From the NCBI GenBank assembly GCA_030642325.1, contig DAOWNY010000064.1, positions 1 through 9,143 on the forward strand: a stretch of 9,143 bases of DNA. The letters run 5' to 3'. This DNA comes from Deltaproteobacteria bacterium (GTDB lineage: Bacteria; Desulfobacterota; DAOWNY01). The notes below the pieces were generated by a model, which was given only the letters and a program-made list of their open reading frames with translations, had not been told where the DNA came from and did no database searches. Below, one piece after another: positions 1 through 6,216 of the stretch. Position numbers and translations under genes: made by a program. Numbering within the stretch: position 1 is the stretch's first letter; every line of letters begins with the position of its first letter.

Positions 1-22
1 CTTCTCTAATTTAGTAAAATAA

Positions 23-1033
23 TCAACAGATCCGGGGAAGTTGCTCACCGGTAAGCATATCGACTATTCTCGTTCCCCCGCTGGTGGTTCGCATAAAAAC
101 CTTGCCGGGATTGTCCTTGGTGACCTCGCCGATGATTTGAGCATCTTTTCCGTATTTATTCGCCCGGATAACTTTAAGCAATTTTTCGGCATCTTCCGGG
201 CCAACACAGGCCAGAAGCTTCCCCTCATTAGCCAGATAAAGGGGGTCCAGCCCTAAAAGTTCGCAAGCTCCTCTCACCTCGTCCCGAATCGGGATTTCCT
301 TCTCGTAAAGCTTCATCCCCTTTTCGGATTTTTTAGCAATCTCATTCAAGGTAGTCCCGATCCCCCCCCGGGTGGGATCCCTTAAGGAATGAATTTTGCT
401 GCTCGTTTTGATCATCTCCTCCACCATCAGGTTAAGGGGGGCGATATCGCTTTTTAGAGAAGAGTCGAGCCTTAGCCCTTCCCGCTGGGTTAAAATGGTA
501 ATCCCATGATCAGCGATGGCACCGCTTAAAATAATCTTATCTCCGGGGCAAGCGTTTTTTCCCGAGATTTTTACATCATCACCAACTGTTCCTACTCCCG
601 AGGTATTGATGAATATTTTATCTGCCGTACCAAAAGGAACTACCTTGGTATCACCAGTAACAATAAGGGCTTTTGCTTCTTTAGCCGTTTGACTCATGCC
701 GGCTAAGATTCGCCTAAGATCAGCGATGGGGAACCCCTCCTCAATAATAAAACCCACGCTGATATATGAGGATGTGGCCCCGCACATGGCAAGATCGTTG
801 ACCGTGCCGCAGACGGAAAGTTTTCCGATGTCTCCCCCGGGAAAGAAGATCGGATCCACGGTATGGGAATCGGTAGAAAAGGCAAGTTTTCTCCCCTCCA
901 TTGCTAAAAGTGCCCCGTCGTCAAAATCAGCAAGGATTTTATTATCAAAATAGGGGAGGAAAAGTTCTTCGATCAAATCGGAAGATGCCTTGCCTCCGCT
1001 TCCATGATCAAGAAGGATTTTATCAGTTTTCAT
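23..1033 (-). CDS. hypE: Hydrogenase maturation factor HypE (carbamoyl dehydratase)
   Basis: HypE dehydrates the carbamoyl group that HypF places on its C-terminal cysteine, giving the thiocyanate that becomes the CN ligands of the [NiFe] active-site iron. It acts in the cytoplasm with HypF, HypC and HypD. The 336-residue product has the family's usual length and PurM/AIR-synthase-like layout. The N-terminal HGSGGK motif is at residues 10-15, followed by FSTDS, the GTVNDLAMCGA segment, GDTKVV, DPTRGG and PLYLANEGK. The chain ends exactly in PRIC, with Cys336 as the modified residue, so it is complete. I chose the ATG at 1033 because it gives the typical start MKTDKILLDHGSGGK. An in-frame ATG at 1048 overlaps the hypD stop (TAATG) and would add five residues; translational coupling could favour it. 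No strong Shine-Dalgarno is seen for either. It is the last gene visible; only 22 bp follow and no terminator is seen in them. Confidence 0.96.
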   Translation of the reverse strand: MKTDKILLDHGSGGKASSDLIEELFLPYFDNKILADFDDGALLAMEGRKLAFSTDSHTVDPIFFPGGDIGKLSVCGTVNDLAMCGATSSYISVGFIIEEGFPIADLRRILAGMSQTAKEAKALIVTGDTKVVPFGTADKIFINTSGVGTVGDDVKISGKNACPGDKIILSGAIADHGITILTQREGLRLDSSLKSDIAPLNLMVEEMIKTSSKIHSLRDPTRGGIGTTLNEIAKKSEKGMKLYEKEIPIRDEVRGACELLGLDPLYLANEGKLLACVGPEDAEKLLKVIRANKYGKDAQIIGEVTKDNPGKVFMRTTSGGTRIVDMLTGEQLPRIC

Positions 1034-1047
1034 AAAAACACCGGTCA

Positions 1048-2136
1048 TTATTGTTGGTATCGATAATATGCCGCGCAGGTTCCTTCCGAGGAGACCATGC
1101 AGGGACCCACCGGCTGATCGGGCCGGCAGCTTTTTCCAAACAGGGAACATTCATGGGGGCTCTTAGTCCCGCAAAGGATCTCTCCGCAGGCACATCCCGG
1201 AGGATCTTTGGCGTCGGGAACGGAAAGATCAAATCTTTCTTCCGCCCGAAAGGTGTAAAACTCTTCTTTCAGTTCGAGACCACTTTCAGGAATCATGCCC
1301 AACCCCCTCCAACGGCGGTCACAAACATCAAAAACCTGATACATTATATCCCGTGCCTTCTCATTTCCTTCAAAGGCAACCACCCGCCGGTAAGCAATTT
1401 TCAACTCGGCCCTTCCCGCTTCAATCTGGCTTGCCAGCAAATAAATTGACTGCAGGATATCTACCGGCTCGAATCCAGCCACCACGCAAGGAATTTGGCA
1501 CTTATCAACCAGCGAGGAATATGCCTGACCACCGATAATCACCGAGACGTGCCCGGGGCAGATAAAACCGTCAATTTTCACTTTTTGGTTTTCCAGGAGG
1601 GCAAAAAGGGCAGGGGGAACCAGTTTGTGATTGGAAATAATCGAAAAATTTTTTAATCCGCTTTTTTTGGCTTCAATCAATGATGCTGCCACGGTGGGGG
1701 CAGTGGTTTCAAACCCGATTCCCAAAAAAACCACCTCCCGGCCGGGATTATTTTGAGCAATCCTAAGACAATCCAGGGGCGAGTAAACCACCCGAATATC
1801 CGCTCCATTTGCCCGCTCCGCCCCCAGGGAAGACTCAGAACCCGGCACTCGCAAAAGATCCCCGAAGGTAACCACAATCACTTCCTTTTTCCGGGCCAGT
1901 TTGACCCACTGGTCAACCTCGGCGGGGGTGGTAACACAGACGGGGCATCCCGGTCCGGAGAGCAGGGTGATGGTTTTTGGGAGAAGGCTCCTGATTCCGT
2001 TTCGGGAAATGGACATGGTATGGGTGCCGCAGACCTCCATCAACCTGATCTTTTTTTGGCTTATCACATGAATCTTTTTAGCGATTTCTTTGCAAATCTC
2101 CCCGTCCCGGTATTCACTAATGTGCTTCAGAGTCAT
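1048..2136 (-). CDS. hypD: Hydrogenase maturation factor HypD (Fe-S scaffold for Fe(CN)2CO)
   Basis: HypD is the iron-sulfur scaffold that, with HypC, holds the iron while the cyanide and CO ligands are attached before transfer to the large subunit. The 362-residue product has the family hallmarks: MEVCGTHTM with Cys36, SGPGCPVCVT with Cys64 and Cys67 (redox/thiol-disulfide pair), GFETTAPT, and FICPGHVS. A C-terminal cysteine-rich region has Cys at 315, 317, 322, 330, 337, 346 and 354; four of these are expected to bind the [4Fe-4S] cluster. The start at 2136 is chosen because GGAG lies at 2147-2150, about ten bases upstream, and the protein then begins MTLKHISEYRDG like its relatives. An upstream ATG at 2205 only adds 23 unlike residues read within hypC. 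The first 20 bases overlap the end of hypC in another frame, which suggests coupled HypC/HypD production for the HypCD complex. Confidence 0.97.
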   Translation of the reverse strand: MTLKHISEYRDGEICKEIAKKIHVISQKKIRLMEVCGTHTMSISRNGIRSLLPKTITLLSGPGCPVCVTTPAEVDQWVKLARKKEVIVVTFGDLLRVPGSESSLGAERANGADIRVVYSPLDCLRIAQNNPGREVVFLGIGFETTAPTVAASLIEAKKSGLKNFSIISNHKLVPPALFALLENQKVKIDGFICPGHVSVIIGGQAYSSLVDKCQIPCVVAGFEPVDILQSIYLLASQIEAGRAELKIAYRRVVAFEGNEKARDIMYQVFDVCDRRWRGLGMIPESGLELKEEFYTFRAEERFDLSVPDAKDPPGCACGEILCGTKSPHECSLFGKSCRPDQPVGPCMVSSEGTCAAYYRYQQ

Positions 2137-2350
2137 GGGCAAAAAGCTCCTTAAAATAACCGAGGGTAATTTCGGCCTCTTTTTCATCAAGGACATTAAT
2201 GGCAAATCCCGCGTGGACGATTACATAATCCCCCACTTCCGGACGTTTATCAATTATATCCAGCCGGATGGTCTTCCCGGCGCCGCCGATATCTACTCTG
2301 GCAACATTCTCCTCAACTTCTAATACCTTCATGGGTACTGCTAAGCACAT
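2117..2350 (-). CDS. hypC: Hydrogenase assembly chaperone HypC/HupF
   Basis: HypC is a small chaperone that binds HypD and carries the Fe(CN)2CO unit to the apo large subunit, staying bound until nickel insertion and proteolysis. The 77-residue product begins with the invariant MCLAVP motif; Cys2, exposed after Met removal, is the iron and large-subunit contact. It continues with an OB-fold-like beta barrel sequence including GDYVIVHAGFAI with the conserved His46, and length is normal for the family. The ATG at 2350 is fixed by the requirement for Cys2 and is preceded by AGGGG five bases upstream. A 76-bp gap separates it from hypF, the largest within the operon, and its end overlaps hypD by 20 bp. 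It is the only HypC/HybG copy here, so it probably serves this hydrogenase, although chaperone specificity cannot be read from sequence. Confidence 0.97.
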   Translation of the reverse strand: MCLAVPMKVLEVEENVARVDIGGAGKTIRLDIIDKRPEVGDYVIVHAGFAINVLDEKEAEITLGYFKELFAHDSEAH

Positions 2351-2426
2351 AAAAACCCCTGCTGACTGTCAGAAAACCGCAACCTGTTACTTCTCTATTA
2401 TATTACCAAATTATCAAACCATCTGC
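2351..2426 (-). promoter_or_regulatory. hypF-hypC intergenic region, possible internal promoter
   Basis: This 76-bp gap is the only real break between coding regions of the operon. On the coding strand it contains a perfect TATAAT (2397-2402), about 47 bases before the hypC start, but no good -35 hexamer lies 16-18 bases upstream. Closer to hypC is an 11-bp palindrome CTGAC-T-GTCAG (2362-2372), followed by the hypC ribosome binding site AGGGG (2356-2360). No run of T after a stable stem is present, so a terminator is unlikely. A weak secondary promoter driving hypCDE is possible but not shown. Confidence 0.2.
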
Positions 2427-4700
2427 TTAACTATTCGCCATCGAAGCGGCAATGGCCGCCTGACCCAGGGAAATACCCCCGTCATTAGTGGGAACCTTGC
2501 TCTGGGAGAAGACAGAAAAACCTTGTTGATCAAGCGCTTCCTCCAATCCGGTCAGAAAAGTGGCATTCTGAAATACCCCCCCGCTTAAAACAATCCGATC
2601 GAGTCCGACCTCTTTTTTTAACTGACCGCCCAGTTCGGAAAAAAGCCTGATCAGGGTGAGGTGAAACTTTTGGCTGATAACCGGGGGAGAGCTCCCCTTC
2701 AGTATGTCATCCACTACCCCCGAGATGACAGGAAGAGGAGAAATTACATAGGAATCTTTTCCCTTCTTCCATTCAAAGGAATATGACCCCTTCTCTTCCC
2801 CGTCCGCAATCATCTCCAGTTCTATTGCTGCCTGTCCCTCGTAAGACACCCTTAAACAAACCCCCAAAAGAGCAGAAAGAGCGTCAAATAATCTACCAAG
2901 GCTGGAGGTTTCCGGGCAGTTGACCCCCTTTTCGATCATTTGTATAATTGTTTCGATCTTCTTCTTTTCAACCGTTTGGAGAAGGGGCAGCTTCAAATCC
3001 CAGAGTTTTTCTCCAAAGGTTTGAAAAAGGTAGCTTATTGCCATCCGCCAGGGTTCTTTTATTACTGCATCTCCCCCGGGCATAGGAAGATAAGAAAGGT
3101 GGGCAAGACGAGTGAACTCATGATTATTAACCAAAAGCGCTTCCCCTCCCCAGGTCTTACCGTCGGTTCCGTATCCGGCGCCGTCAAAGGCAAACCCGAT
3201 TACCGGGCCATCCAGTCCGTGTTCAGTTAAACAACTTACGATGTGGGCATGATGATGCTGAATGCCTGCTTTTTCACCCTTTGCCTCATCCAGGGCATAA
3301 CGGGTACTGAGGTAGTCAGGATGGAGATCATGGGCAACAATTTCCGGCTCAATATCTAAAAGTTTTTTTAAATGATCAATGGTAAAAGAAAAAGCCCGGT
3401 AGCTCTCCAGGTTTTTAAGGTCACCGATATGCTGGCTTAAAAAAGCATTTTTCTCAAAAGTCAGGCAGACCGTATTCTTTAATTCCGCCCCGCAGGCGAG
3501 AATGGAAGGAAATCGCCTGGAAAGTATGAGGGGAAGGGGAACAAAGCCCCGGGCCCGCCGGATAATCCTTGGATGACTGCCAATCGTCCGAAAAATGGAA
3601 TCATCGCATCCACAATAGATGTCCCGATTATGGATGAGAAAATAGTCGGCCACCGGGCCAAGGCGTTCAAAGGCATTGTCGTTGCGAAAAATGATCGGCT
3701 CTTCGCTTAAGTTCCCGCTGGTCATAACCAGGGCAAGAAAGTCGTTTTGTAAAAACAGATAATGCAAGGGGGTGTAAGGAAGCATCACCCCGAAGCTTCG
3801 GTTCTTTGGTGCGATGTGAGAAGAAAGGGAGTTCAATACCTTCTTTTCTAAAATTACGATGGGCCGCTGGGCCGAGAGAAGGAGAGATTCCTCCTCCTGG
3901 TTCATTTTTGCGTATTTCTGAATCCGGCTGGGGTTGAGTGACATAACGGCAAAGGGTTTTTCATCCCTCCCTTTTCGCTTTCTGACAGCTAAGACCGCCC
4001 GGTCATTCTCCGCATCTACCGCCAGATGCACCCCCCCCAGACCTTTTACTGCCAAAATGTGACCTTTTTTTAGCAGCTCAATCGATTTTGCCACCGGATC
4101 ATCCGTTTCCAGAAGCTTACCACCTCTATCACGAAGTTCCAGCCGGGGTCCGCAGGCCGGACAGGCATTGGGCTGGGCATGAAATCTCCGGTTGCCGGGA
4201 TCGTGATATTCCCGGAGGCAATCGTCACACATCCGGAAAACTTTCATTGAAGTCAGGGGTCGGTCATAGGGAAGGTCATGGATTATAGTATAGCGGGGTC
4301 CGCAATGGGTACAATTGATGAAGGGATAACGATAGCGCCGATTCTCAGAATCGGTCATCTCCTCTAAGCACTTATCGCATACGCTGATATCGGCAGGAAT
4401 CAGGGCTGATTTTCGAGAAAAAGAGATGCTCTTTCTGATGGTAAAATCCCGGTCCTGCTTTGGGGGGACGGGGGTCTTTTCGATTTGAGTAATCATGGTA
4501 AGGGGAAGGGGGTTATTTTCAATTTCTTGAAAAAACAGGGAAATCTCTTCCGGCCTTCCCTCCGCTTCGATATTTACTCCTGAGCTGGTATTTAAAATAT
4601 GTCCGACGAGATTCCTTTCCTTGGCCAGATTATAAACAAAGGGGCGAAACCCGATTCCCTGCACCACTCCTTTTACGCTTGCCCTGATGCGACAGGTCAT
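2427..4700 (-). CDS. hypF: Carbamoyltransferase HypF (hydrogenase cyanide-ligand synthesis)
   Basis: HypF uses carbamoyl phosphate and ATP to make carbamoyl-adenylate and passes the carbamoyl group to the HypE C-terminal Cys. The 757 residues show all four modules in order. Residues 1-90 are acylphosphatase-like, with VQGIGFRPF (Arg19) and Asn37 as catalytic residues. Two zinc fingers follow, with CxxC pairs 108/111 and 130/133, then 158/161 and 180/183. A YrdC/Sua5-like domain from about 200 to 370 includes KGLGGVHLA. A Kae1/TobZ-like C-terminal domain has QHHHAH at 481-486, FDGAGYG and LSGGVFQN near the end. Length is normal. I chose the ATG at 4700, which overlaps the hypB stop as ATGA and gives the usual short N-terminus. 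An ATG at 4727 would add nine residues and overlap hypB by 31 bp. It lies between hypB and hypC, as in the common hypABFCDE order. Confidence 0.97.
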   Translation of the reverse strand: MTCRIRASVKGVVQGIGFRPFVYNLAKERNLVGHILNTSSGVNIEAEGRPEEISLFFQEIENNPLPLTMITQIEKTPVPPKQDRDFTIRKSISFSRKSALIPADISVCDKCLEEMTDSENRRYRYPFINCTHCGPRYTIIHDLPYDRPLTSMKVFRMCDDCLREYHDPGNRRFHAQPNACPACGPRLELRDRGGKLLETDDPVAKSIELLKKGHILAVKGLGGVHLAVDAENDRAVLAVRKRKGRDEKPFAVMSLNPSRIQKYAKMNQEEESLLLSAQRPIVILEKKVLNSLSSHIAPKNRSFGVMLPYTPLHYLFLQNDFLALVMTSGNLSEEPIIFRNDNAFERLGPVADYFLIHNRDIYCGCDDSIFRTIGSHPRIIRRARGFVPLPLILSRRFPSILACGAELKNTVCLTFEKNAFLSQHIGDLKNLESYRAFSFTIDHLKKLLDIEPEIVAHDLHPDYLSTRYALDEAKGEKAGIQHHHAHIVSCLTEHGLDGPVIGFAFDGAGYGTDGKTWGGEALLVNNHEFTRLAHLSYLPMPGGDAVIKEPWRMAISYLFQTFGEKLWDLKLPLLQTVEKKKIETIIQMIEKGVNCPETSSLGRLFDALSALLGVCLRVSYEGQAAIELEMIADGEEKGSYSFEWKKGKDSYVISPLPVISGVVDDILKGSSPPVISQKFHLTLIRLFSELGGQLKKEVGLDRIVLSGGVFQNATFLTGLEEALDQQGFSVFSQSKVPTNDGGISLGQAAIAASMANS

Positions 4701-5347
4701 CTCTTTTCCATCTTTTTCTCCAGCCATTTATACCATCCAACCAGCCCCTCTTCTTTTCGGCAGGAAATCTCAAAAATCTCCAAATCCGGGTTAATTTTCA
4801 GGGATTCCCGGCGGATTTTTTCAACACTACAGTCAACATAGGGAAGAAGATCAATTTTATTGATCAAAAGTACGCTCGATTCATTAAATATCAGGGGATA
4901 TTTTAAGGGCTTGTCATCCCCTTCCGGGATACTTAAAAGCATCACTTTAAAGTTTTCGCCCACATCAAATTCAGCGGGGCAAACCAGATTTCCCACATTT
5001 TCAATAATCAAAAGATCAATCAGATCCAAATCAAACTGATCTACTACCTCACTGATCATGTTGCCATCGAGGTGGCAGGCGCCGCCTGTGTTGATTTGAA
5101 CCACCGAAGCCCCGGTGGCGGCAATTTTTTCCGCATCATAGGTAGACTGAATATCCCCCTCGATCACCGCTATTTCGAAATTCTGTTTCAATGCCTTGAT
5201 CGTTCGTTCAATAAGGGTTGTCTTTCCCGCCCCGGGCGCACTCATGATGTTAATTGCCATTACGTTTCGATCGGCAAACAGCTTCCGGTTCTGCTCGGCG
5301 ATCCTCGTATTTGCTTCCAGAATATTTTTTACTAAAGTTACCTTAAT
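4697..5347 (-). CDS. hypB: Hydrogenase nickel-incorporation GTPase HypB, probable ATT start
   Basis: HypB is the SIMIBI-class GTPase that works with HypA to load nickel into the large subunit. From the proposed start the protein is 216 residues. The P-loop is at 36-44 (SAPGAGKTT), EGDIQSTYDA at 63-72, the metal site has Cys91-His92 (GGACHLD) and Cys123 (ENVGNLVCPAEFD), and NKID is at 163-166. It has neither the N-terminal CxxCGC nickel motif nor a histidine-rich stretch, so it is the minimal form of the family. No ATG lies at the expected N-terminus. The perfect AAGGAGG at 5356-5362 sits eight bases before an ATT codon at 5347, exactly where relatives begin (K-V-x-x-V-x-x-I-L-x-A-N). Alternative starts are TTG at 5371 or 5365 and GTG at 5356, but those lie upstream of or inside the Shine-Dalgarno. 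The end overlaps hypF as ATGA. Identity is certain; the start is inferred. Confidence 0.95.
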   Translation of the reverse strand: MKVTLVKNILEANTRIAEQNRKLFADRNVMAINIMSAPGAGKTTLIERTIKALKQNFEIAVIEGDIQSTYDAEKIAATGASVVQINTGGACHLDGNMISEVVDQFDLDLIDLLIIENVGNLVCPAEFDVGENFKVMLLSIPEGDDKPLKYPLIFNESSVLLINKIDLLPYVDCSVEKIRRESLKINPDLEIFEISCRKEEGLVGWYKWLEKKMEKR

Positions 5348-5348
5348 T

Positions 5349-5696
5349 TTAAACACCTCCTTCAAATTCAACCAGCTCCAGTTCCTTGCCGGAGGTAATC
5401 CGGCTGGTTATTTCTCCGCAGGAAGGACATGTATTGTCAAGCATATTTTTGAAAATAAACTCCCGATTACACTTCGAACAATGTCCCTTGATGGGTATCT
5501 CCTCAATGATTAATTTTGCTCCTTCCAGGGGGGTATCCTTGCTCAAACATTCAAGCCCGAAGGTGAGCGCATCAGGTACATATTGCCTCATTTTTCCAAT
5601 TCGAAGGGTAATGCTTTCCACCCGGCTCAAATTGTTTCGCTTCATTTCTTCCAAAACGGTTTCCATCACACTTTCAATCAAAGCCAGCTCGTGCAT
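5349..5696 (-). CDS. hypA: Hydrogenase nickel-insertion protein HypA
   Basis: HypA is the nickel metallochaperone that docks on the large subunit and receives or delivers nickel together with HypB. The 115-residue product starts MHEL, where the N-terminal amine and His2 with Glu3 form the nickel site. It has a zinc-ribbon domain with Cys73/Cys76 and Cys90/Cys93 that gives structural zinc binding. Length matches the family. The ATG at 5696 is fixed by the MHEL motif and has AAGGACAGG just upstream; the open frame extends 41 codons further upstream only because it runs through the protease gene in another frame. It follows the protease after ten bases, and its last codons contain the hypB ribosome binding site, so the two nickel-insertion factors are probably made together. 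Confidence 0.97.
   Translation of the reverse strand: MHELALIESVMETVLEEMKRNNLSRVESITLRIGKMRQYVPDALTFGLECLSKDTPLEGAKLIIEEIPIKGHCSKCNREFIFKNMLDNTCPSCGEITSRITSGKELELVEFEGGV
5356..5362 (-). promoter_or_regulatory. Shine-Dalgarno AAGGAGG deciding the hypB start
   Basis: The coding strand reads AAGGAGG followed by TGTTTAAA and then ATT. The motif lies within the last codons of hypA and is spaced eight bases from the ATT codon at 5347. It is too close to, or downstream of, the in-frame TTG and GTG codons to serve them. It is the main evidence for a non-standard hypB start. Confidence 0.65.
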
Positions 5697-5706
5697 CCTG
5701 TCCTTT

Positions 5707-6216
5707 TCAGCTATTTTTGGTTTTGCTTGCTTCCTCCAGAACCAGTTTAATAATTCGGGGAACCAGGGCTTCAATTTCGGGCGAAAGCTCCATTCCGGTG
5801 CCAACATCCTTGGGCTCAACCCCGATTACCGTGGTATGGGGAGTTTTTCCCACCAGTCCCGAAAGATTGATAACCTCCAGGATTCCAACCTGATGAAGCG
5901 AGGTCTTAAAAAGAGAAGTAGAGCCCGGAATATCTCCAACATCAAATCTATAAATTGATCCGGGAGACCCCCCTCCTTTTACCGCATCAATCAGCACCAG
6001 ACGATCCGCCTCACTGATGATATTAATCAGGCCAAAACCGTCAGTTCCCCCTTCTATAACTTCAACTTCCGGAGGAAGGTCCATATTAAGAAGTTTTTGG
6101 GCTACATGAACTCCTACCCCTTCATCGGAGAGGAGGAGATTACCCACTCCCAGAACTAAAATGTTAGAGGGGGAAGTATTACAGTCTTTTCCCCCAGTTT
6201 TGTTCAGAATTTTCAT
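5707..6216 (-). CDS. hyaD: HyaD/HybD-type hydrogenase maturation endopeptidase (M52)
   Basis: This nickel-dependent endopeptidase removes the C-terminal tail of the large subunit after the Ni-Fe centre is complete, locking the active site closed. The 169-residue product carries the family signature LGVGNLLLSDEGVGVH. The three metal ligands are Glu32, Asp77 (LIDAVKGG) and His108 (SLHQVG), corresponding to Glu16, Asp62 and His93 of E. coli HybD. The EGGTDG segment before the second ligand is also typical. The ATG at 6216 overlaps the large-subunit stop as ATGA, implying translational coupling, and no clear Shine-Dalgarno is present. Compared with HybD there are 16 extra N-terminal residues with no recognisable function and no alternative ATG, GTG or TTG before the conserved core. 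Position directly after the large subunit makes that protein its substrate. The symbol denotes the family; strict orthology to E. coli hyaD is not claimed. Confidence 0.94.
   Translation of the reverse strand: MKILNKTGGKDCNTSPSNILVLGVGNLLLSDEGVGVHVAQKLLNMDLPPEVEVIEGGTDGFGLINIISEADRLVLIDAVKGGGSPGSIYRFDVGDIPGSTSLFKTSLHQVGILEVINLSGLVGKTPHTTVIGVEPKDVGTGMELSPEIEALVPRIIKLVLEEASKTKNS

Noticed and set aside
1..22. Terminator after hypE
   Set aside because: Only 22 AT-rich bases follow the stop and they contain no stem with a T tract.
1034..1150. Longer hypE reading from an ATG at 1150
   Set aside because: The extra 39 residues run through the end of hypD in another frame and do not resemble HypE; the family starts just before HGSGGK.
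5697..5819. Longer hypA reading from 5819
   Set aside because: HypA needs a free N-terminal MHEL for nickel binding; the extra 41 residues are protease sequence in another frame.
5386..5958. Plus-strand open frame of 190 codons opposite hypA and the protease
   Set aside because: It is antisense to two genes with clear motifs and has no recognisable domain; it is a coding shadow.
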